The position numbers were made by a program, and so were the translations under genes. From Bimastos eiseni (Eukaryota > Annelida > Clitellata > Crassiclitellata > Lumbricidae), in the NCBI GenBank assembly GCA_959347315.1, contig OY365819.1, positions 18,763,119-18,827,118 on the forward strand: a DNA stretch of 64,000 nt, in the 5' to 3' direction. The notes under the pieces are model-generated. The model was not told the DNA's origin. It searched no databases and saw only the letters and a program-made list of their open reading frames with translations. Position 1 is the stretch's first letter. Each line of letters starts with the position of its first letter. Below, in pieces: positions 34,701 through 50,227 of the stretch.

Positions 34701-37700
34701 GGTTTCACATAGGCTAATAAAATATCCATCATTGGAAAAAACTGCTGGAGACTTGTCTATGTCTTAAAGAAACTTCTCTTGCTCTTTTGGGATACATTTT
34801 ATGACATTCAAAAGAAGATTTTGTTTCTAAATGGCGATTTTAGTTTAATATTGATCAGCTTATCCAATATTTTCAGGCATTTTTTCTTTTGCATAATGAA
34901 TGGCTAACTGTACACCAGAGGGCGATCGACATGCATTAAAATCACCACAGATTCTTTGCAATTGAGCTCCGTGTGTGTTTTTATCAACTGCAGACATCTA
35001 TTGATTGCAGTCTGTATCACATATGGCATCAATGATATTGATGGTTATTCAGACCTGGACCCTGATCCATTACCTGACCTAAATATCTGTCGTTGGATCA
35101 TTGTAATATTGGGGGTGGTGGTTACGGTGGTAGCGGTGGTGGTCATGATGGTATAGTGATAGTTGGGGTGGTGGTGGTAACAGTAATGTAGGTGGTTAAT
35201 ACTCCATGACTGTCGGCAAGCACTATGGACAAGACTGATAGTTATTTTTATTCGGATTGGATGAGAGAGCATTGTCACACAGCAAATATGGTTTTGTCAT
35301 CTACTGGGAATGAAAATTGATTACCAGTGGGTTGGTTGTACTATTCCGCAACCTCTGATTAATTGATTGTTCCTGGTTTTTACACGAGAGCCCTATGGAC
35401 TTGCTTTATCTGAGCAGAATCTAACAGTTTTCCCGTTGAAGGAAAATCGTGGGAGGGCAGGCGAGGAGGGCTGTCTAGTTAGAATATCTGTGAACTTTCA
35501 GCAACCGACTCTTGAAGCTGGCTCTCATTTCATATCAAAGGCGATAGGTCTCCTCAGGCCCTTGGGGTTATTAATTGAAATCGTCACCTCGGCTCCTTAT
35601 CCGCATTTGTTTGCCACATCCACTTGTACTGACTCCACTGGCATGGGGTAAATCTATCCGGGATCTGATCTACCACTGCCCCTCCCATCTTGTTATCATT
35701 CCCCACAGGCACTCAGATCATTTTCAGATTTTCTGTGGGTTGTTCCAGGCTGGTTTGATTGGAAATGTTGTCACTTGGTGGCTCATTGATGTCAGCTGTT
35801 TGCACTTAATCATAATTACTCTGAGCAGATTTTATCAGGGTGGGTTCGGAAGCATTGGGTGAATATTTGCCCCCTTGAGATGATTAATTACAACAGGTTG
35901 AATGACTTGAATTAAAGGCTACTTCTCCATCTGTACATAGATATCATTTGGGTGTCCAGATCCTCCCTCCTACCGCCCATTCTACAGTGGAGTTTAGATT
36001 AAAGCTTCATCCGGCTCTAAGTAGGTTCTGTATGTCCAGTCTAATTTTGGCTATAAAGATCCTGACATTAATTATTTTATTATGTGATTTGAAATACCTT
36101 ACAATACCAACTGTTTGTGACTTTACTCCTTATATTAGAAGTCTTAACTTAATACCGTTTGAAGCATTGCCGAACACCCTCCTAGTCTCTATATAGGAAG
36201 ATATCTCGTATCTCGTGTCTCTGCTTTCTGGATTACAATTATCATTATTTCCTTTGGAACCACCCACACCTTTGAAGAAGCAAACAGTTTGGGTGTTGAT
36301 GCAAGTAGTTTAGGCTGGGTGTGCACTAGCTGTGGTGGAGGTGGAGACCTTCTACTTACTTCCCTCTCAAGAATCTTCTTCCTGTCTGTGGATATTGAGA
36401 AACCCAATGACCCGGAAGGCCTTCACTCTGGTTGACTGCATGGGTTCATGGCTTCAAAGGATTGGCTACTTGCGCCCACCCACCCCACTGGTCTATAGAT
36501 TATCTGTCTTCCCATCAGTCAGTTCAGGTGGGAGTTGCTAACATGATAAACACAAAGACAAGGATCAGTAAGCGACCCTCTGCTTGCCTCAGGCTGGGTT
36601 GGTGGGAAAGCATTAGGGTAAATTCCATCCTCTGTCTTTTCCTGTTCACCTCTTGAAAAGCTCAATGATCTCCATTTTTTTTTCTGTCTTATTGTCTTTG
36701 TGAGTTCAGCCCAAAACTCATTACACCATAACAGGGTCTTTTCACAGCTGTCTCTTTTTGATCTATGCTTCTACCCCTTGGCGTTAGTTAGTCTCTCCTC
36801 TGTCATTCTCTCGGGAACCCTTCATTATTACTGCCCTGTGTGTAGATCTTTGTGCAGCATATCGGGTAACAACTGTTGATTGGAAGTGACTAACGTAGTC
36901 CGAACTATTGGTGTAGAGTGGCTTTGTAGTACACAGCTCCGTATTTCTGGTTATTACATAGATTGCTGGCTGTCTTTTTCCCTGGCGTCTTATTTCTCAT
37001 CTTTACTTCTCGTCTGAGCATTGCAGCCTTCAGTGAAGGAGGAACTGTTGCCCGGCTTCATTTTGCATTCAGCTCACAGGAGAGAAGAGAAGACCCTTTC
37101 CAATTTCATCTGTGTCGTTAGTTTGGTCTGTTGTTAGCCCCGTTCATTTGTATGTGGCTGACATACGGAATAGCTGTGAGTTTGTCGATCCAGCTAAGGG
37201 TCTGGCTGCATCAGCATGCTTGTATGTCCTAAGCTTTTAATTCCCGAGCAGGGTTTGAATCCTTAAGCGGTATACATGCTAATTTGGAAATTCACTGTCT
37301 GGTGGCGATTTGCCTGACAGTTAAATTTGCAGTCTGGAGGGAGGAGAGGTCATTTATATCGGATGTTGTAAGCGTTGTTTATGTTTTTTGGCTTTGACTA
37401 TTTAGCAGTCATTCTCACTCACCAGGCCTTTCATTGGTCTTTGTAGCAAGTGCTGCTGGATCTTGCTCTATGCATTTTAGAGTTAGCTTCTACTCACACT
37501 TGGCTATCTCTGTCTGTCTCTGTGTGTCTGTCTCTGTCTGTCTCTGTGTGTGTGTCTCTGTCTGTCTCTCTGACCTGCTGAGCTGAATAATTTGAAGTTT
37601 TCAGTAAGACTTAGACCTACAACTGGCCACATATGTTATTCTTGTTCTAAATCGGTCCTCATCAGATGAGCAATTATTCAATCAGGTCACCTGATTGTCT

Positions 37701-38327
37701 TACACTGGTCTTACACAGACAGAGAACTTTAGACAGTTCTTTGCTGTAGTTGTTGCAGCTTAACAACACTGTGCGATAACACAGATCATTAACGTTGCCC
37801 TCCTTCTTTATCCAGACTTGGGACTGGCTCTGTTAGAGAGAGAACAGTTGCTGAGTTCTAAAGTGTTCTTGGTGACTGAGGTTTCTGTTTCCGTTGCTGG
37901 ATATAATTTAGAACTCTTCCTCGGTCTCTTGTATCATTTCGATCTCAACTTAATCCTTTAGCGAAGCGGGTGTACTGCAATGCATGGGGCAACCAAAGCA
38001 GCATGTTGTTAAGGGTTAAAGCTCACCTTCTTACCGTTGGTTTATCCATGGTTGGAGACTTCTCTGTTTCAGGGGACTGTGCCATCAGTTGTTGTTTCGT
38101 GCATTAGGTAATTGCATCGAAACGATGCAAATTTACATTGATGATTATTATTACTTAGTCCTAATTGTTAGTATAGGCTCACAGATGTGACCCCAGGACA
38201 ATTTTTTAAATTATTATCATTACTGGTTTTGTTATTGTTGATTTTGTGTTTTGTACTGTAATTTGGCAGGGTCCAATTTGTCAAAAAAGAAATTGAGGGG
38301 TTAGTTGATGAGGATTTCTGGGAATCC

Positions 38328-38369
<42 letters not shown>

Positions 38370-39605
38370 GCCCTTGTGGCTAAGGAGGGGTGTCCTCTCT
38401 GACTCTGCCCAATGGTCATTGATGTTCTGTCTCACAGTGTAACCGGTTGGGTTGGGTTGCATTGCGTGCTACATTGCTTTTGTTCAGGTGTCCTCGGTGG
38501 GTCTGCACACCAGATAAATCAATTGCTTGAGGAATCTAGGTTTTACAGACTGACCAACCAATTGATTTATTACCAGAGAGAGAAGGGGTCTTTCATGAGC
38601 CACTGACAGGTGAGCCGCTAGCACACAGGAGGCTCTGGAAAAGAACTTGTGTTTGGTCATTGCAACTTTCTTTTCAAGACACACCGATTGAAGATATTTT
38701 CTTTCAAGACACCTCTGTATCTGTATTTAAAGGTTGAGTAACTGTGTATGTTATATAAATTAGCCTAGGATAATATTATCTGATTGATCTATCAATCAAT
38801 CAATGAAACTTGTTGTAGCACCTCTTCAGTCCAACCTCAGCCAAAGAAGACATATTTCAGAGTGGAATAAAAGAGGCTTAGAGAGTTCCTAGACAAGAGC
38901 AGACGATTCAATGGGAGGTTATACCAAGCAGTCAGGCCCACAACCGAAAAATCACGATGGCCGATACATCATAGAGTTCCAAGAGAAAGGGACACGAAGA
39001 AGGCAGATTTGAGGCAGATCATAAGTCTCATCAGTTGCTCTGCCTTTGGACTGATTCAAAGGCAGTTTTTACCTGATGACCTTTGAGGTCAGCTTCTGAG
39101 CTTTTTCCGTAATGAGAGTCCTTCATGTGATTGCAGTTTCCACTGTTTCCTTATCATTTCCAGATGCTCCAAGTAAAACCAAACTATATGAATGACGATT
39201 GACGGAACGGAAGCAGCGGTTAATAGGGGTAAGGATGAGAACCAGGAGAAGGTTAGGGGCAGGCAGTGCTTAATAGGGGTAAGGATGAGAACCAGGAGAA
39301 GGTTAGGGGCAGGCAGCGCTTAATAGGGGTAAGGATGAGAACCAGGAGAAGGTTAGGGGCAGGCAGCGCTTAATAGGGGCAAGGATGAGAACCAGGAGAA
39401 GGTTAGAGGGAAGCAGCGGTGCGGACAGTAGACCCAGCAGAGTCTGGGAAATCTTTCTACCACTGGGTTTGTTTTTGAATAGTCAGCGGGTCAGTGGGAT
39501 AAGTAACTCACCAGCAGAAGGATGGCTCTGACCCTTGCAGTCTGTACCTTGTCTGTTGCGCGTGATGTGTTCACAACAAATGTTAGAGAATCGCAAGTAT
39601 GTTGG

Positions 39606-39686
<81 letters not shown>

Positions 39687-42600
39687 GCATATGCATATAC
39701 AAGCACAAACAAACACACACTTCTGAATGATAGGTCTCTGTTCTTTTGTGCCCAACTCTTCCGGATTATTAGGCAGGCAAGCAAGCCTTCCCCATGGATT
39801 GGCAGGAAGGAAGTCATATGAGCAGGAAAGAGGACAACCAAGAGGTGATTATGGAGTCTGTTTGATCTGGGTGGTTGATTGATTGAGGGTGTGTGGTTGG
39901 CACTTGGTAGTGAGTCTGGATGTGGCTGAATCTGCTTGCAGGTAGCAGACCATACCCTGTTGGGGAGGACCTTTGTGTAGCTAGCTATTGGGTATTACAG
40001 GATGTGGTCTTTTAGCTGCAGCGCAATTACTGCAATATTGATGCTGAATGAGAGAAGATGAGAGGACGAAAGAGAGTGTGATGTGACATTGGTCTTTCCA
40101 GACATAATAAGTTAAAACTATAGACATTGAAAATTTTTTTACATCAGTTTTCTCAAGCATTTGTTGGGACAGACATATTAATTGTCTGCTTTATAGTTAA
40201 GATTATTATTATTATTATTAATACATTTGTAACGCGCACAAGGTCACACCTAAATGTGAATCTGAGGTGCGGATAGTCAGTCGCCAGGAGAAGATGCAAT
40301 TAGATTTCCAAATCCTTGAAAGCCAAAGAGAAATAGTGAGTTTTGAGTCACTTTTTAAAGGAAGGAAGTGAATTTGAGCTATGAAGAGAGAGTGGCAGTC
40401 GATTCCATTCCCTAGGAGCAGAGACATGAAATACACGAGAGCCTATAACTGTTCTGCATCGTGGTTCAACTAAAAGACCTGTACTTGATGATCGTAAGCA
40501 ACAAGGAGGGATGTAAGGAGTTAGTAGAGCATGAATATAGGTAGGTGTACTGGTGATGATGGCTTTGTAGGTCAAACAAACTAACTGAAATTAGATTCTG
40601 AATTCAACAGGGAGCCAATGCAGCTGGTGGAGTAGGGCAGAGGAGCATGTTCGTAGTGGGACACGTAGCACTACTCGAGCTAATGTATTTTGGATACGTT
40701 GAAGCCTTTTGAGTTCAAGGTCTGAGAGACCGACAAGAAGTGAATTAGCATAATCAAGGTGAGAGGAGACAAGTGAGCAGGCTATAGTTTCAGACATATT
40801 TTGGGTTAGAGCCGACCTTATGTCACGTATTACCCTGATATGGTAGAAACAAGATTTACAAAGGCTTGTTATGTGAGGTCGAAATGTGAGCTTGCTGTCG
40901 AGGGTAACTCCAAGTGTTTTGACAGAGTCTGAAAGCGGCACAGCAGTGCCCGCCAGTTCAATGCTAGAGAGCATAGGGAAAGAACGCAGGCGTTGACATG
41001 AGCCAAATACAATTGCTTCAGACTTGTCTGGGTTTATGGCCAAACCATTGAAACAGAACCATGCATATATGGATGAGAGGCATTCTTCCAGTTTTAGTTT
41101 ACGAGACTGATCAGTGTGTGACAGAGCAATATGGAGCTGAGTATCATCTGCATACTGTTGTAATTGAATTCCAAAGTGTTTAGCTATACGACTGATTGGG
41201 GAAGTAAAGACTGTAAATAATAAAGGGCCGAGGACAGATCCTTGTGGCACTCCAGCAGTGCAAAGTGTGGGCTCTGACTGAGCAGATCCAATGCCCATCT
41301 GCTGATTGCGGTCAGCCAGGTATGAAGTTAACCAGTGTAAGGCAGTCCTAGAGACACCAAAGCTAAGTTGCTATTGGCATGTACATTAAACGGATAACTT
41401 TAATTAATAAAATGATCCTTTATGAAAATAAGAAAATAAGAGAGTGAGCTAAATTGTTTGTATTTGAGAGGCCAGATGTGACTTGTCAGCAGTTACTTTA
41501 GTTGATAGTTTGCAGGATACAGTACCTTTCTACTCCCTATGCTTTCAGGTTTAGGGAGAACTGTCGGAAATTTAAAAATAGCAGCAGCAGTAACAAGGCT
41601 TGCTGTTCATCACAGCTGATGTCAGACACGATGGCGTGCCAAGGAGTGCAACAAGACACGCGTGATGCGCTGAGCACTGTTGACCGATTGCTTGACCCGC
41701 TCGGGTTGCACGAAGAGGTGTCCTGTGTAGCCGCAGTAAACACTGCCCTCTTCCGTTCTCGTAAACGGGTCCGTTTACGATGCATCGATTTGCGAGATCA
41801 TTTCCCGGTCTATAGACATCATTCATTCATTCGTCAATGCCTCGACGCCATTGATATGGTGGGTGACGATGGCGATAATTCTCGCTCTCATATCGGATGT
41901 CCTGTGTAAGGAAATCGGAGCCGCATTGTCCAGTGTGTGTGTGTGCTGATCGTGTCGTGTCCGCTTCCCGTTTCTGTCCCGTGTCGTCGGTGTTTACTCC
42001 GGTCCCTGACGATGATTGGTGCCAAGCACCCTGTCAGAAACCAACGCTTTGCTTCCAGGGATTATGCCTGAGAACCGATGCGCTGTCAGTCGGGTTGTTT
42101 GCATGGTTATTTGCTGAGAAAGATGAAGAGAACGCAAATGAATGAGGAGAGAGCTGCCGTCGTGCACTGCGCATGCGTATCCCTAGTATACTCATTTGAT
42201 ATCCATGACATGGTTACAATGTGGTTTGAATGCTTCCTTTTATTTTAAGTGTATTCGTGAATGCATGACATGTTAGATGAGCGACTGTTTGATATTTCAG
42301 TAAGACGATATTGACTATTGACATTCTTTGCTTGCAGAAGCTATTAGAATCTGTACATTTTACTGTTTTGTTGGTATTGTATCTTTCCGGCCTGCTAATA
42401 ATGCTTGTGGAAATTACCTGGGGCCCTTTGACCTGTCAGTCAGAGTCCAATGTCTTTTGTCTAATTTTTGCTTTCCTGGTGACAACAAACGATGATAATT
42501 GACGTTGAAGAATGCCAGAGGTCTTGTCGAAACTTGTTTGTTTGGCTGATGACTTACTTAGTGCAACTTTTGTGCTTGGATGAATCATTGAGATGCCGCT

Positions 42601-42922
42601 GTGATAGCACATACAGGTGTTGGCTCCTGAAGTTTGGTTGCATGCACATGGTGCACCACCTTCATCAGCAGCAGCAGTATCAGTGGTCAGCATCGTCGGA
42701 CAAGCATACGTACATACAAAGATATTTACATACCGGCAAATATGCATGCATACATGTGCATAGGTATGTGCATACATGTATTACACATGTACTCTCTTTG
42801 TCTCTCTCTTTGTCTCTCTCTCTGTCTCTCTGTCTCTCTGTCTCTCTCTCTCTCTGTCTCTCTCTCTCACTCCGTTTTTCTCTCACTCTCTCTCTGTCTC
42901 TCTGTCGCTCTCTCTGTCTCTA

Positions 42923-42956
<34 letters not shown>

Positions 42957-45900
42957 ACTCTCTCGCGCACATGCACGCGCGCGCACACACACAATTTGTG
43001 CTTACATACACATAGAGGACTCTATGAATGAGAGCTTTTTAATTGTGCAGCAGACGTTAAGAACAAGAGAGAGAGAGAGAAAGCTATGATGTGGAATGAA
43101 TAAAAGATGAGAGGAAGAGACAGGACTTTCAGGAGATGTGCCCTGTGCCTGAGGATGGTCACCTTGGCAGGTGTTTAGATGGATGGGAAGAACTGTGACC
43201 AGCAGGGGGCGCCATAGACCGAGAGGTGTTGCAATTGAAATTAGGGACATTTTGGAGGGGAGGAAGGGAGGGAGGGGCAGTGAGGGAGTAAGGAACTGCA
43301 TCTGTATGACAATAGAAGTAATGAATGGCCTTTCGGTAATAAACCTTAGTCCAGTCTGATTTCTGACTATCTGCCAGTCTGCCATTCACTGCAATCAGAG
43401 TGAAAAAGACTACCACAATTGTCAGATTGTTGTTTCCTCCCTTGTGCTGACTTTTGCTAGCTTGTGGTAGATTTAATGGTCTTCTAATGGCGTCGCCATC
43501 ATTCTGTAACGCTTGAGGGCAGCACGGTTTATTATTGATATGTTGATTTTATTATGGACCTGTCCGGGTGGATTTCTCAGTGCTTCCACCGCTTTCAAGT
43601 GTCATCCTTGCCGGCCTGTCCAGAATAATTTGTCCATTTCTGTTGTCCCATATCCACTGGTAGCCGGTTGGACTCGGCCCAGGCTTTTAGCAGCTAATAG
43701 CTGCAGATGCTGGTTGTCCTGTGAGACCACTTTTGATGTGGAGCACAATCATACACTGGTGGAAGCCCTGGAATGGTTTCTGTCTGGAAAGATTACTGAG
43801 CTTCTCTATTCAAACAGCAGGGATCACGCGCCTCTGTAGACCTCTGAAAGCGTTGCTGCGACAGGCTGAGGTTGAATGGTAGATACAGAGACATAGGGAA
43901 ACATGTAGAGTGGCATACGCAAATACATACAAACAGACAGGAAGGCACGAGAGAGATACAGGCAGACAGACAGACAGACAGACAGAGAGAGCAACAGAGA
44001 GACAGAGAAAGAGAGTCAGAGAGAGATATGGTAAATGTCTCAAGGAAGACGGCATAGTCATTGCACATGCATGTTGGCTTATAAATGTCAATTTCCTATT
44101 TCATTACATGGACTTAATATATATTAACCTAATTAAGTGGGGCTTCTGTTTGTTTTAGGTTTGTCTTTGTACTCTGGACAATTGTGCTATTCTTTTAATA
44201 TGTACCATTCTTTAATTTGGATCAATAAACAATATATATATATTTATATGATAATGAAACATCCCAAGATTAAGATCTGAAAGCCAGTAGAAATAAAACT
44301 AAAGTGGTCAGAATGATAAGGATGGAGGAAAAACTGGTTCAAATCATGTACCATTTTTTTGGTACTGTTTTACCTGGGAAACACACTAACTGCAAATAGC
44401 ATGCTGATATGGACTAAAAATAGCAATTGGCAAAGTTGTTTTAGTCAAAGAAGAGAGAGCTTCTGAGAAGCAACCTGAGCCTTACCATGGAGAATGGTGA
44501 GACGTCTCACATGGAGTGCACTGTCGTAAAAGCCGAAATGTATATCCTGGAGGTGTTTGAAATGACCATATGCAGGAAGCTAGTTAAAATTAGAAGGGAA
44601 GATCATAAGAAACGTGATAAGGTGGAGAAGAACACTGGTTAATAGATTACAGAGTGATAAGATGAACTGGATTCTTTTGTCACAGGTTTCAGGAGAATTC
44701 TCTTGAATTCCTGCAAAGCTGTCTTCTGAGCTTTGTAGGAAGAATTGAAGGAAGGAAAGTCGCACGAAGGTCAAGACTAGAACGCTTCTGTTGGACTGTA
44801 CCATGGATAAATGAAACTGATAAAGAACAGACAGCAACGGCATTGTATAGGCAGAGCATTGGAGTAGAGGCAGAAGAAAGATTAAGTTATTAATTCAGAT
44901 TAGATCTATGCAATTAGTTTATAAGATTATTAATGATTACTTAGTTTAATTATATGTAATCAGATCTATGTTTCAACTTCCATTATTCTTTTCACTTTTT
45001 CCTTCCTTTTTAGGTATATCTTGTTGAAATGCCATGTCAAGACTCATTCCTTCACTCTTCCTTTTTGTGTGTGATTGTGTCTGTGTGATTGTGTCTTGCT
45101 GCCTTCCAAACCTCAGATTTACTGGACCTCTATACATAATAATTTCTAAAGGTGCAGAAATAAATTAATTGTTTGACAAGATTCTTTGTAGAGTTCTGTT
45201 GAAATTTATAGTTATTTAAACATAATATTTAGCACCACTTGCACTTGATCAGAAGATTTAGTTGAATAAGTTAAAAATTATAGTTTGACTTGACAACTTT
45301 TGCCAGCTCAATCCCTTGCATCTTTAACCTTCTTAAACCGTCTCTGTCTGTTGGAGCCAATTCGGAAGTTTATTTAAATCTGGTGTGAGCTTTTGCAGAA
45401 CGGCAGCCAAGACCAGAAAGTGGCAGATTTCCGTTCTGTCCAGCTCTGAATCTTTGGAGTAGGATTGCCATCTCAGCCTGAGGGTGTTTAGATAATTGGT
45501 GCATGTCCATAAAAATCCATCTCCGAGGCAAGCATGCTCGTTATACTAGTTATATGGCAGGAGATATATGAGGGAGTGGGAGGGGGAGAGGCCATTTGTA
45601 TCTGATAGGGATTCCAGGGGTTATGGTTTGGAACAGGTCTGGGGCTCAGATGGGTCGGCTTTCACTTGGTTAAGTGTCCCCTGAGGCTAGAGGGCTTCCC
45701 TAACAACGGGCCTTCATTCTCCTTCTGGCCAATTATTTCTCCATCCCTCAACCATTCTCTCATGTGGTTGAGAGGTGCTTTGTAGTGGTGGGCTATACCT
45801 TTTGTTTTCATCTGATACTCCTGTGATTTTTTAAATTCAGATCTATGTCAGACCCTTAGTTCAAATAATAAGTAGTAGGAAATCCAAAAGCATTGCGACT

Positions 45901-48900
45901 TCGATGGGATCATAGGAAGTAATGACCCTACTGTTCCCACAGAAATACCCCAATCCTATCCTGGATGTATGAGTTCGGATCATATCTGCAATAATTTTGT
46001 TTTGCATACAAGGCCCTAATTGTCCAATGGATTGCTGCTGCAATGCTGTTTATTTAGAAGTCACATCAGCCTTTTTCTTGTGATTAGGGCAACTTAGTAG
46101 TGTAAGATTATGGCTACTTTGAAGTGTAAGATTTGGGCAACTTAGAAGTTTAAGATTAAGGCAACTTAGAAGTGTAAGATTTGGGCAACTTAGAAGTGTA
46201 AGATTAGGGCAACTTAGAAGTGTAAGATTATGGCAACTTAGAAGTGTAAGATTTGGGCAACTTAGAAGTGTAAGATTAGGACAACTTAGAAGTTTAAGAT
46301 TAGGGCAACTTAGAAGTGTAAGATTAGGGCAACTTAGATTACAGTTGATTAACATGTAGTGGTCCATCTGGCAAGTTGAAGCTTAACTTTTAAATTTTTT
46401 ATCATAAAACCCAACTGATGCAGTCTATATCCTTATAAAATCCTTATCATGTGCATATATCTGATGTAGTGTAGCCAGTAATTTTTATAGCATCCTTTGT
46501 GAATTACTGAAAGGTGGTGTGATCAATCACACACTCGGTGACAACACTGCTTTGTGTTGGTTTATATGCGGACACACCCCTTTGACCTGCTGAGCAATGG
46601 TAAACGTTACTATAATGCATCGCTTTAATCAAACGTTTATATTGGACTGGTTCGTGAAACTGCCGTTCTTCCACTACATTCGGGACTTACTGAAAGCGTT
46701 ACTTGCTTGGAGGTTTTATCAGTGGCATCTGGCTAAAACACTGTGGCTGCAATCAGTTATATCACTGGATTATTTTTGCCACCACCAAGTAATGTCTATG
46801 TATGAATTAAGCAACTCTGTTCTTCTGGGAAATGGGATGAACCTTAGTGACTCGTTACTGGATAACATTAAACTAATTGTTAGGAATGAGGTAACCAATT
46901 CAATCCATTTACAGAATACGTCAGTTTTGAGTTAAGAGTCCCTTTTAAAAAATTGTTAGTTGAGTTGTTTACGCAGATGGCTTGCTTAAGGACAAGGAAC
47001 TTTTTTATGCTGCAGTCGACTTTCACAGAATGATGTACTGATACTTGACCAGCGTAGCTGCACACTAGAGACAACTCTGAGCGGTATTCTTTCTTCTGCA
47101 CTAATAAAGATTCCTTCGTAGCAAAGGTCATCAAACGTCGTTTGCCAATTCTCCCAAGCAAATAAAGTAGTCTGTTATGGTTCACATCTGCCATTGCCAG
47201 ATATCCAGACTTTGCCTTTACAGAGAATCGGTGTTTCCTTTGAGAAAGCTCATGTCCCAGCAAGGGACATGGGCTGACTTCTTTTATGCGATTTGAAGTT
47301 AAAGTTTTAGAGGAGAGAATGAAAATGGAACTGTACTCATTTTTTTATGTAAACCGTATTGTATTTATAGATTTATATGGCGCCTCTCACAGAGTAACTC
47401 TTGGTTTGTCGCTGCTCATTGTTCAGGAAATCGATCCGATTGGATCCCACCTCTGTATGTTTGAACGGATGCAATGTCATTTAAGGACTGCCCTCTGTTG
47501 AAATCTATAAAACTAACCCACCACCGGTGTGCAAACAGAGAGACCTAGATTGGTCATACATTCTATTCATGTAGCTATCCAGACCATATCATAGCCTGAC
47601 CTCCTGCTGCTCTAAAGACATTGAAGAAAGTGATTCTAGCGGTAATAAACCACACAGGTAGACCGGACTTATAAGAGAGTCTGGGGTTCAATGAAGAATA
47701 CTCTGGTGTATACATACCTCTATAGGTGACAAGGGCCAGCCAGGGACATGGGCTTCTTTTGAAAGCATGCACACGGGACATCCCATTCGTGCATAGGCCT
47801 ATCAAGTCTTTGTTGTGCTAGGTGTATGGTGTCCTCGATACAGTGAAACGGTTGATTACTGATGCCAAAGGGAGACCCATCAGCTACACAAAGACGACCT
47901 AATCTGTGAACGGGACGATAGACCAGCCTTCAATTATTTCCTCCTCGGCTGTAAATTCGTCCGATGATCTTTCCCGCGGCTACACTTCCTATCGAAAATT
48001 AGTCATATGGCTTGAATCTAAATCCAAATTTTCTGGACCAGACCAAGCTGCAGTCTGATCGATAATAATGCACTGCACTGCCAATTGGAGATAACCCAGT
48101 TGGCCGGTGACTGCTTAAGAAACGGCGTCGAGGGTGGCCTTATCTGGGATTCTGTTTTTGGTGAATGGGGTTCTCTCCCCCCAGCTGCTGCCTCTGCCAA
48201 TGATACGCTGGTGGGCATCAGTTGTGAGATGGTCAGTGCCTCAGGCTAGGAGTTGTGGGTGTGCAATACAGTTTATGGGTTGGTTGGGCAGCTTGGGCTG
48301 GTAATCATTTCCTTCAGTTTATTGGCCACACTTTCCAGATTAAACCACTCTGTCCAGATTTTGTCGGGATTTAATTGTTTTGCTGTCCCTTTCTCTCTTC
48401 CCACATCAGTTACCAAAGGCTGTAGCATACTGCAAAGAAGTTATTGGATTAGTATGGACGTCAGTGCCAGCAGAAATATGTGTGTAGACGTCTTGTACAG
48501 ATTGTGATGCAAAGATCTGTTGACAATGCATTGACTTCATGTCTACATGTCACAACTAAACGAATCTTCTGAATTTGTGTCTTACACGGTATGCTTTTTT
48601 GTCTTCTAACCCAGGGTTACTGTATTACTTTAAAATACGAATTTTGGTCATTATATAGGATTAGTGTGTATACTACTTTGCCTCTATGACTAATAATAAT
48701 AGTAATAATAATATAAATAATAATAATAAAATCGTTGTTTAATTCATACCGACAAACCACAGTTTGATTACACGTACAGTATGAACTGATGGTGACAAGT
48801 TATTACTGGAGCCGACTTTTAACTGTCAGCAGCCATGCAAGGCTTACATCACGTTATGGGTTTCTTTATGCTGCCACCTAGCGAAGTACCAGTCAACCTT

Positions 48901-50194
48901 AGAGGTAGCAGGAATCGAGCTCAATTCTTCTACTCAGCACACTTGTGTCTTATCCATTGCTCTATGGACTAGGTTCTGAAGAATGACAATGTGTCAGGTG
49001 AATGCATCATAAGGCATGCAGTTATTATGATGTTGATAATGATGATAATGATCATTATCAGGTGACTATAAATATCTTTGACAAAAATAATAAAGGCATT
49101 CAGAAGATGAAATGTATTAGATGAACGTCTAGTATTTCGCAGGTAGTTTAATGAATATCTCTTGTGAAGCACAATGGAACATTAAGGAGAGATTGACATG
49201 AGCAAAGGCAATGAATGGGCTGGGCATCACACGTGTTTGGCAAGATGAAGGTGGTAGGCGATTGGGGTGATGCAGCAGGCCTCCTCTGAGCCTCAGACTT
49301 TCATCTTAATATGTCATTTGATCGGTGCTTTGAGTACTTTGTAAAAGTAATTTGTAAAGGTTATTTCTCTTTTGCATGTTTGTGCTAGATCCATATTTTT
49401 ATCTCATTCTCAACCCTTCTGTGTGACTTGTTCTATATTTGCTCGTGTCTGTCTCTGAACCTCTGTCTCTCACACCATCTGTCTTTCTGCTTGAGCAGGC
49501 TCTGTGGTCATTATCTCTGCCTATATACTCAGTCTCCCTCCTGTCTTCCTAATCCAGAGGGAATACACTGATTGAAGCCGAAAATGATGACTTGTCATGA
49601 GTTGAACTGACTGACCCCACAGACTCACTGCGGCTTCTCAGGAGACCTGCAAAATAATTAATCTGACTATAGGACGCCAGACCGTCTGCACTCCAACTGT
49701 GACATTTTCTTTATATCATTCTACGGTACAACAAAATAGAAATAGGGCAGGTCATGCATGATGTGTAAGGTCAGGTCAGGTCAAGTCAGGTAAGCTCTGG
49801 ACATTCAAGCTCAGTTTGCCGTCGTCTTTCTTCTTGCACTGTTGCACAGGCCTGAAATGCTTTGTCCATGGAGACTTGGAGATCCCACTGCTCCGACTCT
49901 GTGCTTCCGTCAACTCAATGTATATCTCAATTGCTGATTGCTGTTTTTTTCGATTGGCTTGGGTTAAGAGTGTCTCTGAGTATCGGAATGGGCGCTATAG
50001 AAATTTCGATTGATTGATTTTGTTCTGGCATTATATTTTATTTCAGAATGTAATGTTTCAGTCATTAATATGTCTACTATTTTGGGTTTGGCATTGTTTT
50101 GCGATGAATATTTTTTCGGAGTATCACGTTGTAAAACTATTCTTATAGATATTCTTGTGGGAAACGTATTTTTAGGTCAATAAAGTCGCGTGCC

Positions 50195-50227
<33 letters not shown>

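Noticed and set aside
35367..35862. Overlapping plus-strand ORFs of about 95 codons in Eph intron 2.
   Set aside because: No recognisable domain, no codon bias, no flanking repeat or splice support; compatible with chance.
39483..39841. Cys-Val or Thr-His repeat ORFs on both strands.
   Set aside because: (CA)n microsatellite.
43513..43839. 108-codon plus-strand ORF in Eph intron 2.
   Set aside because: No domain recognised and base composition like the surrounding intron.
46050..46367. Minus-strand ORF of LSCPNLTL repeats, looking like a repeat protein.
   Set aside because: A 24 bp minisatellite stays in frame by arithmetic; no start context, splice sites or flanking domain.
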